A stretch of 64,000 nt of DNA from WGAL01 sp964570865 (GCA_964570865.1 CAZMZM010000004.1:1-64000), one strand, 5' to 3'. Shown: positions 52,158 to 62,067, counted from the stretch's first letter. Made by a program: numbers and translations. Notes: a model not told the origin generated them from the letters alone.

Positions 52158-53549
52158 TTAATGGAAAAAGAATGTTACCAAAGATAAGTAAATGAGTAAT
52201 CCGAAAATATCGTTCATTGTAGCCACAAACGGACCGGTTGCAATTGCGGGGTCAATTTTTACTTTGTTTAAAAAGATAGGAATTGCGGCACCTATAATTG
52301 TGGCGAAGTTTAATACTATCAACAAAGTAACGGCAAGGAGAAGGGCAAATTTAAGGTTAGTGTCGAAAAATAACATAGATGCCAACAGAAGAACTGTACC
52401 GAGAGCCACGGCGTTTAAGTTTGCCACTCCAAATTCCTTCAATAGTTTTTTTAATGTTTGGCTAGGCCAAAAATGGCCTGTACTGATAGCGCGTACGGTA
52501 ATAATTGCCGCCTGGTTACCGGAACTTCCGCCAAGCGCCATAATAATCGGAATGAAAAAACTTGCAATAATAAGTTGTTGAAGTGAAGCGTGAAAATGAG
52601 AGAGAATCATGGCACTAATCAGCTCACCGAAAAGGGAAACAAACAGCCAAGGCAAACGGCTTTTGGAAATAGAAAAAATCGAATCACTGGCTTCTTCGTC
52701 ATCGGTTACACCGGCTATTTTTTGAATATCTTCCGAAGCTTCTTCATGGATTACATCCACAATATCATCAATCGTAATTCTACCGAGCATCTTCATATTT
52801 CGATCAACAACAGGGATTGCAACAAGGTCGTATTTTTCCATTACACGAGCAACTTCTTCCTGGTCGGTTTCGGGATATACGTAGATTAAGTCTTCTTCGA
52901 CAGCATCCTTAATTGAAGAATGACGGGAGAATATCAAAAGGGATTTTAAGAGGACAAAACCGATTAATTTTTCATCTCTCGATAAAACATAAACATGATA
53001 AATATGCTCAAACTCATCTGAGTTTTCTCTCACTTTGTCAATTGCATCGTTAATCGTTTGATCTTCGTAAACAAATACGAAATCGCTGGACATGATACCG
53101 CCGGCAGTATCTTCGGCATATTTCAGAAGTTCCCTTACATCTTCGGAATCTTCCTTATCGATATTTTCCAGAACCGTCTGTGCAACATCTTCCGGCAAGT
53201 CCGCAATAATATCGGTAGCATCGTCGGTTTCAAGCTCGTCAACAATCTCAGTGATTTGTTTAGTTCCTAATACCTCAAGAAATTTTTCACGGATGTTTTC
53301 GTCAACTTCGGTTAGAACATCGCCGGCAGTTTCGTTATCGAGAAGATTGAAAAGATAAAGTCCTTTCTCGAAAGGTAAATGGTTAATTATTTCTGCAATG
53401 TCTGCCGGGTGAATGTCGAGAAAAATGTTGTTGAGAGATTGACTTGCTTTAATATCAACAAGGTGTTCGATGTTGTCAATCAACTCTGGATCAAGTTGAA
53501 TAACGTGTTTAATTGTTGTTTGAGGATTAGTTCCCGGCATTTTTCTCAC
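52158..53549 (-). CDS. mgtE: Magnesium transporter MgtE
   Basis: 463 residues. N-terminal superhelical domain (about 20-140) with HPADIAEIINHLP and LPEDVAQTVLENI; two CBS domains (about 145-270) that sense cytoplasmic magnesium; then five membrane helices with the signature GGSSGNQAAIITVRAIS near 347. Magnesium bound in the cytoplasmic part closes the channel. The start lies inside the end of rsmA, a 23-base overlap. Confidence 0.95.
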   Translation of the reverse strand: MRKMPGTNPQTTIKHVIQLDPELIDNIEHLVDIKASQSLNNIFLDIHPADIAEIINHLPFEKGLYLFNLLDNETAGDVLTEVDENIREKFLEVLGTKQITEIVDELETDDATDIIADLPEDVAQTVLENIDKEDSEDVRELLKYAEDTAGGIMSSDFVFVYEDQTINDAIDKVRENSDEFEHIYHVYVLSRDEKLIGFVLLKSLLIFSRHSSIKDAVEEDLIYVYPETDQEEVARVMEKYDLVAIPVVDRNMKMLGRITIDDIVDVIHEEASEDIQKIAGVTDDEEASDSIFSISKSRLPWLFVSLFGELISAMILSHFHASLQQLIIASFFIPIIMALGGSSGNQAAIITVRAISTGHFWPSQTLKKLLKEFGVANLNAVALGTVLLLASMLFFDTNLKFALLLAVTLLIVLNFATIIGAAIPIFLNKVKIDPAIATGPFVATMNDIFGLLIYLSLVTFFFH

Positions 53550-54309
53550 TGATGTAATTTGACAAATTTACGTAATCCGTAACCGTTAATTCTTCAGCTC
53601 TTTTCGATAAATCGATAGGCGAATCATTTTTTAAATAACTTATAAATATACTATTTTTTAAAGAATTCTTAAGAGTTTTTCTTCTTGTCGTGAAGGCGTT
53701 TTTAACAAGTTTAATAAATTGTTTCTCGTCAATTACTTTTATATCGGGATTTTTAAATTTAATCGAAATAATTGCAGAATCGACATTTGGTTTGGGATAA
53801 AATACGTTTGGAGAAATCTTAAACTCCAACTGAACATCTGCAAAGTAATTTAAGATAACGGATAAAATACCGTATTGTTTGGTTTTTGGTTTAGCGGTAA
53901 GCCGCTGTGCAACCTCGTATTGAACCATTATCATTGCATCACTGAAAAATGAATGGTTCTCTATTAATTTGAAAATAATCGGTGCGGTAATGTTGTAAGG
54001 GATATTGCCGATAATTCTGATTGGAAGTGGTAACCCGAAATCACTAAAGTTAATTTTAAGAAAGTCCCGATTAAAAAATTTTACCTTTGGAAACTCTTTT
54101 TGTAGTTTTTCAATTACCCGATTATCAATTTCCACAGCCGAATAGTTTTTTACTTTTCCTTCAAGTTTTCCGGTTAGCGCCCCTTGGCCGGGTCCAATTT
54201 CAATAACAGAATCATTAATGTCAGGAGAAAACCTGTTAATTATCTTTTCGATAGTGTTTTTATCGTTCAAGTAATTCTGTCCGAACCTCTTTAGCGGTTT
54301 AATTCCCAT
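53527..54309 (-). CDS. rsmA: 16S rRNA dimethyladenosine transferase
   Basis: 260 residues (also called KsgA). KRFGQNYLNDKNTIEKI at the start, SAM motif VIEIGPGQGALTGKL near residue 37, catalytic NIPYNITAPIIFK near 102, then VQYEVAQRLTAKP and the C-terminal domain with TRRKTLKNSL. It dimethylates two adjacent adenosines near the 3' end of 16S rRNA late in subunit assembly. Loss gives kasugamycin resistance. It overlaps mgtE by 23 bases and the MFS gene by 1 base. Confidence 0.96.
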   Translation of the reverse strand: MGIKPLKRFGQNYLNDKNTIEKIINRFSPDINDSVIEIGPGQGALTGKLEGKVKNYSAVEIDNRVIEKLQKEFPKVKFFNRDFLKINFSDFGLPLPIRIIGNIPYNITAPIIFKLIENHSFFSDAMIMVQYEVAQRLTAKPKTKQYGILSVILNYFADVQLEFKISPNVFYPKPNVDSAIISIKFKNPDIKVIDEKQFIKLVKNAFTTRRKTLKNSLKNSIFISYLKNDSPIDLSKRAEELTVTDYVNLSNYISEKNAGN

Positions 54310-55655
54310 CAGGCTGCAGCTTTATTATTATTAAGTTTTCTGTCGATTCTATCTGTTATTATTTTATAAATAATAAGAGCTACAGCGGCTACAAGGGCAA
54401 TTGCCACAAAATAGTACCAGATGTAATGAGCGTCAGCATAGTAAGCCATTTTCTGTGCTTCAGTAATGCCCGCAGGTAGCGTTCTGGGGTCGGGACAGTA
54501 TTTATCTAAAAGAAATCCCGAGAGACTGAAACCTAAAATTGCCGATAAGAAAGAATGAAGATGGCTAAATCCTAAGTACAAACCTTCGTCCCCTTTTGGA
54601 GCTTGGAGTGAAAAATACTCAAGATAACGAGGGGAAATGAAACACTCGGCTAAACCTTGAATTGCAATTCCTAAAATCATCATGAAAGTTAATTGAGGCA
54701 GATTTACACCGAAAATTGAAATAACGCCTGTACCGGTAGGTTGACTCATTGACATTGCAAAAGCGGAAATAGGCATAATAAACATACCGATAATCATCGT
54801 ATCAATTGCACGAAGTTTACGTGTAAGTTGTGTAATAAAAACAACAAAAATTACAACTACGAGGGGATTTACATTTGCCAGCCATTCCGGTTTTGCGCTT
54901 TCACCCAATAATCTGATTACATATTTAGGCATGGTGGCATAAAGCTGTCCTTGAATAAGCCAAAATCCTGTAATTATTAATGTTAATGTCCAAAGGCGGG
55001 GCATCATAAAAATCGCTTTAAGCGCACGAAAGGAATCTTGGATAGTTTTGCTTTCATAGGTTGTATCGGGTTCTTTGTAAACTACGATTGCAAAAATTAG
55101 GGCAAACAAAGCCATTGCGGATGAAAAAAAGTTTACGTACTCTAATCCTATTCCTTGTCTGATGTATGGTACAACAGTTTTTCCTCCGAAAGCACCGATA
55201 TTAACAATCCAATAAAAAAGGGAATAACCGCGAGCGCGATTTTCTTTATCGGTTGTTTTTGCCACTGTTCCGGTAATAAGAGGCTTGATGAACGATGCAC
55301 CGACAAGCAGAATAATTAAAAATCCGATTACGGCAAGTTTTCCGTGATAAACGCCAAGCAGAAAATAACCGATTGTAAGTAATGAAAATGCAATTATTAA
55401 TCCTTTTTTAAAGCCTATTTTGTCAACATAAGCGCCGACAAACGGAGGCAATAAGTAAAGCGTTCCATAAAAAATTCCTGCAATGAAACCGGTTTGAATA
55501 TCGGTAAAACCGACAATATCGGTTAGGTAAAGTGTAAGAACAATAAAGAAACCGTAATATGCGGCTCTTTCGAGAAGTTCCATGAAATTGGCAATCCAAA
55601 AATCTTTCGGAAAGCGCCATGTAGTTACGGCAGGGGTTTGGTTTGTCGAGTTCAT
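54309..55655 (-). CDS. MFS transporter, POT/peptide-transporter-like
   Basis: 448 residues and about twelve membrane helices. The first helix has MELLERAAYYGFFIVLTLYL, similar to the ExxERFxxYG motif that binds protons in POT peptide transporters, and the loop after it resembles MFS motif A (GAYVDKIGFKKG). The inserted region between helices 6 and 7 is short. Di- or tripeptide uptake is plausible and would suit the secreted peptidases encoded elsewhere in the window, but other substrates are possible. First gene of the leftward operon; GGAAC precedes its ATG. Confidence 0.75.
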   Translation of the reverse strand: MNSTNQTPAVTTWRFPKDFWIANFMELLERAAYYGFFIVLTLYLTDIVGFTDIQTGFIAGIFYGTLYLLPPFVGAYVDKIGFKKGLIIAFSLLTIGYFLLGVYHGKLAVIGFLIILLVGASFIKPLITGTVAKTTDKENRARGYSLFYWIVNIGAFGGKTVVPYIRQGIGLEYVNFFSSAMALFALIFAIVVYKEPDTTYESKTIQDSFRALKAIFMMPRLWTLTLIITGFWLIQGQLYATMPKYVIRLLGESAKPEWLANVNPLVVVIFVVFITQLTRKLRAIDTMIIGMFIMPISAFAMSMSQPTGTGVISIFGVNLPQLTFMMILGIAIQGLAECFISPRYLEYFSLQAPKGDEGLYLGFSHLHSFLSAILGFSLSGFLLDKYCPDPRTLPAGITEAQKMAYYADAHYIWYYFVAIALVAAVALIIYKIITDRIDRKLNNNKAAA

Positions 55656-56080
55656 AAGTTCCTTTTATTGGTTCTGCAAAGTTACAAAGATGTTAAATTG
55701 AAATAACAATCACAACAACAAAGAAAAAAAATTGAATCTTTGAATTGTAAAATACTTCCGACTTGTTACTCCATCTTTTGTATTCCATTAAATAAACGAG
55801 AATCGATTTATGATTATCAATTCATCAAATGCCGGTATATTATTTCTGCAATCGGGAGTAGCCGAAACTTCGTTTCGCTAAAATAAATTCTCTTCTGCTT
55901 TTCGCTTTAATTTTTGAAGCAAAATTCTTATCTTAAATTATAATAATATTAAAATATCTTTATATAAGGTTACTTCAATATTGTTAGCTTAAAATTGCTG
56001 AAAGCATTGATTTTATTGGCTTTAGGCAATCATTTAACGAAATCATAGTTTAACGTTTTGATTATATCGGAGAAGATACT
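55656..56080. other. Divergent intergenic region
   Basis: 425 bases between the leftward MFS operon and the rightward oxoacid oxidoreductase operon. It is AT-rich. A small hairpin CGAAAC/GTTTCG sits near 55863-55877 without a T-run. TATCTTTA at 55955-55962 could be a -7 box for the rightward operon, but no TTTG lies at the right distance. No reading frame is convincing. Confidence 0.5.
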
Positions 56081-58351
56081 ATGTTAGAAATCAGAGGACA
56101 CGCAAGAGGCGGACAAGGTATGGTAACTGCGTTCGAAATTCTTGCTAAAATTTTCAGTCAACTTGGCGATTACCATGTTCAGTCGTTTCCTGCATTTGGA
56201 GTTGAACGAACCGGAGCGCCGATACAAGCTTTTCTTAGAGTTGCAAAAGGTGAAATCCTGAACCGCAGCAATGTTTACAACCCGCATTTAATAGTAGTTT
56301 TTGATGAATCTTTACTCGAGCAAGTTCCGGTTTTTGACGGACTTAGAGAAGGGGGTTCGGTTTTATTAAATACGGAACGCCCGCTCGAAAACTTTAAGAA
56401 AGAACTTGAAAGTGTTTTTACCGTACCGGCTACTAAAATTTCATTGGAAAAAGGTTTGGGCAGTAAATCTCTTCCAATTGTTAATGCGGCGATGATTGGC
56501 GCAATCATGAAATTAATTGATGCGGATATTGATATTGCAAAAATTGTTGTAGGCAAAAACGTACCTGTTAAACCCGAGGCAAATGCCGAGGCATCCGAAA
56601 TTGCATTTAACAGTATTGTCGGTCTTGACAAATCAGATTTAAAATTGCACTATTTCCTCAATACGACTGAAATAGAAAAAGTTGATATTGATGAAAATAT
56701 TTTAAAAGCAGTCGGCGAACCGGAAATAGAAAAATATAAGGAGCCGTATTGGTTTCAGCCGATGTCTTTGAACAAAACAGGCAACTGGAGAGTTTTAACT
56801 CCGGAGTACGAAACCAAAATAGCGCCTTGTTCCTCCAATTGTCCGGCAGGAACAGATGTTCGCGAATTTATTAAACTTTCGGGTGAAGGTAAGTTTGAAG
56901 AAGCTGTGGAAGTTATTTACAAACATAATCCGTTCCCTGCGGTGTGCGGAAGAGTTTGCCCCCATTTTTGCGAAGAAGCTTGTAACAGGAATGATTTGGA
57001 TGAAGGAGTAAATATTGGCGCAGTGGAGAGATTTTTAGGCGACAGATTTAAAAATACAACTCCTAAAAAATCGTCGATTCAATATGAAGAAAAAATTGCC
57101 GTTATCGGAGGAGGACCCGCCGGACTTACAGCCGCTTTACAATTGCGACGCAGAGGTTACGATGTTACCGTATTTGAAGCTGCTCCTCTGGCAGGCGGAA
57201 TGATGAGAACAGGTATTCCGAAATTCAGATTACCTGACGAAGCGCTCGATGATGAAATTAAAAGAATTGAAGAAGAAGGCGTTAAAATTATTACAAACAA
57301 AAGAGTTAAAGTTAAAGATTTGGAAAATGAATTTTCTGCGGCTATTGTTTCAGTTGGTTCCCATATAGGGAGTAAGATGAATATTGCCAACGAAGATTTA
57401 TTGTTAGACGGAATCAAATTTCTTTACGACTTCAAACTTAACGGCAACAATCACGGAATTGAGAAAGGAGACACGGTTGCAATAATAGGGGGCGGAAATA
57501 CTGCAATTGATGTTGCAAGAACCGCGCTGCGCCTCGGAGCTGTTCCAACAATCTACTATCGAAGAACTTCAAACGAAATGCCTGCTATTGCTCACGAAGT
57601 TGACGAAGCAATTGCAGAAGGAGTAAAGATTGAATTCTTAACTACTCCTGTTGCATTAACCGGAAGTGATAACGAGTTTACTCTTTCGATGATTAAAATG
57701 AAACTGGGCGAACCTGACGAATCAGGAAGAAGAAAACCGGTACCTGTTGAAGACTCAGAATATACGATTAATGTCAATAAAGTTATTGCAGCAATCGGAC
57801 AGCGTTTTGACGAATTTGTGTTTGACGGTAATAAAATTCCGGTTGAACAAGGTAAAATAGATGCTGACACGAATATCCCGGTATTTTGCGCCGGAGATAT
57901 GGCTTGGGGCGGAACCGTAACGGAAGCTATCGGAAGCGGAAATAAAGTATCCGATGAAGTTCACGCTTTCTTCCGTTCACTTCCTTACAGTCATGAAGAA
58001 AATCATCCGACAGTTGTAATGCCGGTAGATATTAACTTTACTTACTACATGCCAACGCCGAGAATCAATAATGTTGTAAAACATGATATCGATTTTTACG
58101 GCAATTTTGAAGAAGTAGTAGATGGATTGAAAGAGGAAGAAATTGTAAAAGAAACTTCCCGTTGTATGCATTGCGGCGAATGTTTTAGTTGCGGAAACTG
58201 CTATAATTACTGTCCTGATGCCGCTATTCATTTGGATGACGACGGACGTTTGCGCATCGATTATGATTATTGTAAAGGGTGTGGAATTTGTGTTCAGGAA
58301 TGCCCGTGTTCTGCAATGACGTTTAATTTGAAAGAGGTGGTTTATGACTGA
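56081..58351 (+). CDS. 2-oxoacid:acceptor oxidoreductase gamma subunit fused to GltD-like flavoprotein and ferredoxin
   Basis: 756 residues in three modules. Gamma (PorG-like) domain, about 1-190: GHARGGQGMVTAFEIL and FPAFGVERTGAP. GltD-like oxidoreductase, about 235-650: N-terminal iron-sulfur ligands in CSSNCPAG and CGRVCPHFCEEAC, the FAD motif VIGGGPAGLTAAL near 345, and the NAD(P) motif AIIGGGNTAIDVARTAL near 467. A C-terminal two-cluster ferredoxin domain, about 695-756: CMHCGECFSCGNCYNYCP and CKGCGICVQECP. With the alpha and beta genes that follow it would oxidise pyruvate or another 2-oxoacid and could pass electrons to or from NAD(P)H through the flavoprotein. The NAD(P) link is inferred from the fusion. 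Confidence 0.88.
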   Translation: MLEIRGHARGGQGMVTAFEILAKIFSQLGDYHVQSFPAFGVERTGAPIQAFLRVAKGEILNRSNVYNPHLIVVFDESLLEQVPVFDGLREGGSVLLNTERPLENFKKELESVFTVPATKISLEKGLGSKSLPIVNAAMIGAIMKLIDADIDIAKIVVGKNVPVKPEANAEASEIAFNSIVGLDKSDLKLHYFLNTTEIEKVDIDENILKAVGEPEIEKYKEPYWFQPMSLNKTGNWRVLTPEYETKIAPCSSNCPAGTDVREFIKLSGEGKFEEAVEVIYKHNPFPAVCGRVCPHFCEEACNRNDLDEGVNIGAVERFLGDRFKNTTPKKSSIQYEEKIAVIGGGPAGLTAALQLRRRGYDVTVFEAAPLAGGMMRTGIPKFRLPDEALDDEIKRIEEEGVKIITNKRVKVKDLENEFSAAIVSVGSHIGSKMNIANEDLLLDGIKFLYDFKLNGNNHGIEKGDTVAIIGGGNTAIDVARTALRLGAVPTIYYRRTSNEMPAIAHEVDEAIAEGVKIEFLTTPVALTGSDNEFTLSMIKMKLGEPDESGRRKPVPVEDSEYTINVNKVIAAIGQRFDEFVFDGNKIPVEQGKIDADTNIPVFCAGDMAWGGTVTEAIGSGNKVSDEVHAFFRSLPYSHEENHPTVVMPVDINFTYYMPTPRINNVVKHDIDFYGNFEEVVDGLKEEEIVKETSRCMHCGECFSCGNCYNYCPDAAIHLDDDGRLRIDYDYCKGCGICVQECPCSAMTFNLKEVVYD

Positions 58352-59549
58352 GAAAATAAAAGAGATGAAAACCGAAGAGAAAGTTAGTTTCAACACTTAT
58401 CCTCGTCACGAACAGAGAATAATGAAAGGTAATTTTGCCGCATCCGAAGCTGCAAAACTTTGCCGTATTGGATTTATTCCGGCTTACCCTATTACTCCCC
58501 AAACAACAATTGTAGAAGATTTATCGGATAAAGTAGGACGCGGGGAATTGGATGCCGAGTATGTAAATATGGATAGCGAACATTCTGTGTTTGCTGCCGC
58601 AATGGGAGCAGCTTTGACGGGTGAAAGAGTTTTTACCGCAACTGCAGGACAAGGACTTTTTTACGCGCATGAAGTGCTACATGCAATTGCGCATTATCGT
58701 TTGCCGATGGTAGTCTGCAACGTAGGGCGTCCTTCAATCCCTTGGAATATTTGGTCGGATCAAACAGATTCTCTTGCGCAGCGTGATACCGGTTGGGTGC
58801 AATTCTACGGAGAAAGTTCGCAGGAAGTTTTAGATACGGTTATCCAAGCCTATATAATTGCCGAGACGCTTGATTTACCGGTGTTTGTTGTACTTGACGC
58901 TTTCTATCAAAGCCATACAAGTGAAAACGTTTGGGTCCCCGACCAATCCTTGGTGGATGAGTTTTTACCTCCCAAGAAAAGTAAACCTTACGAAATTGAC
59001 GTTACAAATCCTAAAGCTGTTGGCGGGCTTGTTCAACCGGAGCATTACGGAAAGTTTAATTATGAGTATTGGGTGGATTTATTAAAGGTTGAAGACTTGG
59101 CTAACGAAGTAGGCGAAAAATTCGGGAAGCATTTCGGAAGGGATTATCGAGCAGTTGAAGCCGTAAATATCGGACCGCAAACAAAGATGGTTCTTGTTAC
59201 AATTTCAAGTATTACAACAACAGCGCGCGGGGTTATTCGTAATCATCCCGATGTAGGATTATTAAAACTACGATTGTTCCACCCGTTTCCTAAAAATTCT
59301 GTTTTGGAAGCTGTTAAAGATTTATCGAATGATGTTCCGTTTGTTACGATTGAGCGTAATTTTGTCGGCGATAAAGTCGGTGCTATCAAGCAGGAAATGG
59401 AAAGGGCGTTTTACCGCGAAAGAAGCAATCCGATTTATGACGCATTTACCGGTCACGGCGGAAAAGATGTTCCTCCTGTAACAATCGAAAAAATAATTTA
59501 CAGAATAAAAAATAATCCGAAAGATGTTACTTGGATTGATGTAGAGTAA
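58344..59549 (+). CDS. porA: 2-oxoacid:ferredoxin oxidoreductase alpha subunit
   Basis: 401 residues. PorA-type features: GNFAASEAAKLCRIGFIPAYP near residue 31, TPQTTIVEDLS, YVNMDSEHSVFAAAMGAAL near 73, GQGLFYAHEVLHA, RPSIPWNIWSDQTDSL, and the C-terminal transketolase-like domain with FHPFPKNSV. It binds substrate and shares the thiamine diphosphate site with the beta subunit. Its start overlaps the gamma-fusion gene by 8 bases. Pyruvate is the likeliest substrate, but branched oxoacids cannot be excluded. Confidence 0.92.
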   Translation: MTEKIKEMKTEEKVSFNTYPRHEQRIMKGNFAASEAAKLCRIGFIPAYPITPQTTIVEDLSDKVGRGELDAEYVNMDSEHSVFAAAMGAALTGERVFTATAGQGLFYAHEVLHAIAHYRLPMVVCNVGRPSIPWNIWSDQTDSLAQRDTGWVQFYGESSQEVLDTVIQAYIIAETLDLPVFVVLDAFYQSHTSENVWVPDQSLVDEFLPPKKSKPYEIDVTNPKAVGGLVQPEHYGKFNYEYWVDLLKVEDLANEVGEKFGKHFGRDYRAVEAVNIGPQTKMVLVTISSITTTARGVIRNHPDVGLLKLRLFHPFPKNSVLEAVKDLSNDVPFVTIERNFVGDKVGAIKQEMERAFYRERSNPIYDAFTGHGGKDVPPVTIEKIIYRIKNNPKDVTWIDVE

Positions 59550-59568
59550 AACAATAGTGGAGAAAATT

Positions 59569-60492
59569 ATGCAACCAGCAATGGATTTTTTAATAAAAGA
59601 TGAAAAAGTTTTTTCCGGCGGATTAAGTTGCCGCGGCTGCGGATGGTCTTTGTTAGTAAGGCATCTTTCAAGCATTCTCGGAGAAAACACTGTTTATGTT
59701 GTCCCCGCTTCCTGTTTTTCGATTATTGCGGGACCATATCCTTTAAATGAGATAAAAGGGAGTATTGTTCACACCGTATTTGCCGCAGCACCTGCTACCG
59801 CTACCGGAATTAGACATGCTCTGGACAGACAAGGAAAAAAGGATGCAAACGTTGTAATCCTTGCCGGTGACGGCGGAACCTTTGATATAGGTTTTCAATC
59901 CCTATCGGGAGCGGCGTCAAGAGGCGAGAACATGATTTACCTAGTTAATAATAACGGAGCTTACATGAATACCGGTATTCAGACGAGCACCGCAACACCT
60001 TACGGAGCGGTAACGACAACTAATCCTCAGTCAAATTATAAAAAGACTTGGCCTAAAGATTTAATGGGAATAATAGCCGCTCACAATATTCCTTATGCTG
60101 CGACAGCTTCGTTGGCGTTTATGGAAGATTATCGCCGTAAAATAAAAAAGGCAAAGGAAATGGAAGGATTTAGATTTTTAATGGTTGACGGACCATGCCC
60201 TCCGGGACATAAAATTGATCCGGCACAATCTATTTCGGTTTCGCGTCTTGCAGTCGAATCAAAAATGTATCCTTTGTTTGAAGTGGAACATCAGCAGTTT
60301 ACAATAAATTATTTCCCGCAAAAGTTTGTTCCTGTTGAGGAATGCATGCGCCCACAAGGACGTTTCCGTCACCTTTTCAAAGATGAGAATAAACGTGTGC
60401 TGGAAGATGTTCAAAAGCATACGAACCATTATTGGGATAAGTTATTGGCATTAGAAAAAATGACACACGAGCTAAATATTTTTGACGAATAA
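59569..60492 (+). CDS. porB: 2-oxoacid:ferredoxin oxidoreductase beta subunit
   Basis: 307 residues from ATG 59569, preferred over the upstream GTG 59557 because GGAG lies 6 bases before it. Features: GLSCRGCGWSLLVRH near residue 20, with Cys residues for a proximal iron-sulfur cluster, and the thiamine diphosphate motif LAGDGGTFDIGFQSL near 104 followed by YLVNNNGAYMNTGIQ. The C-terminal part has CPPGHKIDP. It carries out the electron-transfer half of oxoacid decarboxylation. It lies 19 bases after porA and is followed by a terminator. Confidence 0.92.
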   Translation: MQPAMDFLIKDEKVFSGGLSCRGCGWSLLVRHLSSILGENTVYVVPASCFSIIAGPYPLNEIKGSIVHTVFAAAPATATGIRHALDRQGKKDANVVILAGDGGTFDIGFQSLSGAASRGENMIYLVNNNGAYMNTGIQTSTATPYGAVTTTNPQSNYKKTWPKDLMGIIAAHNIPYAATASLAFMEDYRRKIKKAKEMEGFRFLMVDGPCPPGHKIDPAQSISVSRLAVESKMYPLFEVEHQQFTINYFPQKFVPVEECMRPQGRFRHLFKDENKRVLEDVQKHTNHYWDKLLALEKMTHELNIFDE

Positions 60493-60516
60493 TTCCGGCT
60501 TAATATTTTATTTAGG

Positions 60517-60545
60517 ATGCCGGCAAAAATTGTCGGCATTTTTTA
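60517..60545 (+). terminator. Intrinsic terminator after porB
   Basis: Stem ATGCCGGCA/TGTCGGCAT with one G-T pair and an A-rich loop, then a T run, 25 bases after the porB stop. Confidence 0.85.
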
Positions 60546-60678
60546 TTTTGATAAATTGATAAATTCTTAACATCTTGTAAGTTGAATTTTTTATTTATTT
60601 CATTCGCACTCATTGATTTTGTCCTATATCACAAATATAAAAGTGTTGAAATATTATGTTTAATTATTATTAAGGAAG

Positions 60679-62067
60679 ATGATGAAAAAAGTTATTCTGA
60701 TGCTATTTATCGGCATCTTGTTTGCAAGCGGTACTGTTAAAGCTCAGTACGATTATTCCGTTACCGACGGACTTTTTGGCGAGCAGCTAAAATCCACACT
60801 TCACAATATGATTAAGGGGCACATACGCTTTCCTTATTCGTCCGGTTCAACCGATGTTTGGAACATATTAACCGTAGCTGATAGAGATCCAAATAATCCG
60901 GATAATGTTGTTTTAATTTATACCGGCTTTTCTGTTAACGGGCCTCAGGAATATGCAGGCGGAAGCGGGTGGAACAGGGAACATGTTTGGGCAAAATCGC
61001 ACGGTTTTCCCAGCAGTGGCGATACGGCTTATACTGATTGTAACCACCTTAAAGCATGTGATATTTCTACTAACTCTGCGCGAGGCACAAAGGATTTTGA
61101 TGATGGCGGGCAGCAATATTTTGATGGAGGAACCGTACCGACGGAATGTCATTATACTTCAACATCTTGGGAGCCGCGCCCCGCAGTAAAAGGAGATGTA
61201 GCGAGAATAATGTTTTACATGGTTACACGTTACTCGGCTCCAAGTTCACTCGAATTAATTCTCGTGGACTATACCGGAACACAAACTTACACGCCAAAGT
61301 TCGGAAAGCTTTCAACTTTACTAAGATGGAATCGTGAAGATCCGCCGGACGATTTTGAACGTAGAAGAAACAGAGTAATTTATAGTTTCCAGCATAATAA
61401 AAATCCATATATTGATCATCCGGAATTTGCTGACAGATTTTACAATCCCGATTCATTTATTGTCGTAACAGCAAAAACCGTTGCCCCTTATAAATTTGTT
61501 GTAGAGTTTACCGAAGATGTCGATCCTTCAACCGGAAGCGACGCAAATAATTATGAATTGTTTAATTCCAACGTGGCAATTAATTCCGCAGAAGTAGGTT
61601 TTGATGGCGACAATAAAAAAGTTGAACTTACTTGCACACAAAATTTCCCCGATTCGATGTATATAGTGAGAGTTAATAATGTTAAATCCGTTAATGGCAA
61701 AACCGTAATTGCAAACTCATTAGCTACATTTGCAAATAATCCTGCCGTTGGAGTTGATGACGAATCGACGGAAGTTAGAAGTTTTAAGCTTAATCAAAAT
61801 TATCCAAACCCGTTCAATCCCACTACTAATATAAGTTATGTTCTACCGAATGAGAGTTTTGTTACTCTCAAGGTTTTTGATATACTCGGCAATGAGGTTG
61901 CAACATTGGTTAACGGGATACAAAATGTAGGTGAGCATAATATTATGTTTGATGCAAGTTCAAATGTATCAAAAACAATTACATCCGGAATTTATTTCTA
62001 TCGCCTTACCGCTTCATTTAACGGGAAAGCGAAGTCAATAACAAAGAAGATGATGTTGTTGAAATAG
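60679..62067 (+). CDS. Secreted endonuclease I family nuclease with T9SS sorting tail
   Basis: 462 residues. Signal peptide MLFIGILFASGTVKA. The nuclease domain (about 25-255) has the EndA/endonuclease I His-Me finger core GWNREHVWAKSHGF near residue 97 and DCNHLKACDISTNSARG near 115, with the catalytic His and metal-binding Asn. An Ig-like domain follows (about 265-355). The C-terminal 85 residues form a type IX secretion type A sorting domain: LNQNYPNPFNPTTNISY, LKVFDILGNEVATLV, GIYFYRLTA. The product should be exported through T9SS and degrade DNA at the cell surface or outside. ATG 60679 or 60682; AAGGAAG precedes both. Confidence 0.9.
   Translation: MMKKVILMLFIGILFASGTVKAQYDYSVTDGLFGEQLKSTLHNMIKGHIRFPYSSGSTDVWNILTVADRDPNNPDNVVLIYTGFSVNGPQEYAGGSGWNREHVWAKSHGFPSSGDTAYTDCNHLKACDISTNSARGTKDFDDGGQQYFDGGTVPTECHYTSTSWEPRPAVKGDVARIMFYMVTRYSAPSSLELILVDYTGTQTYTPKFGKLSTLLRWNREDPPDDFERRRNRVIYSFQHNKNPYIDHPEFADRFYNPDSFIVVTAKTVAPYKFVVEFTEDVDPSTGSDANNYELFNSNVAINSAEVGFDGDNKKVELTCTQNFPDSMYIVRVNNVKSVNGKTVIANSLATFANNPAVGVDDESTEVRSFKLNQNYPNPFNPTTNISYVLPNESFVTLKVFDILGNEVATLVNGIQNVGEHNIMFDASSNVSKTITSGIYFYRLTASFNGKAKSITKKMMLLK

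Noticed and set aside
52192..52581. Rightward frame of 129 codons over mgtE
   Set aside because: A shadow of the mgtE membrane domain, which is clear on the other strand.
55863..55877. CGAAAC/GTTTCG hairpin as terminator
   Set aside because: Short stem, no T-run, and it lies between divergent genes where no terminator is expected.
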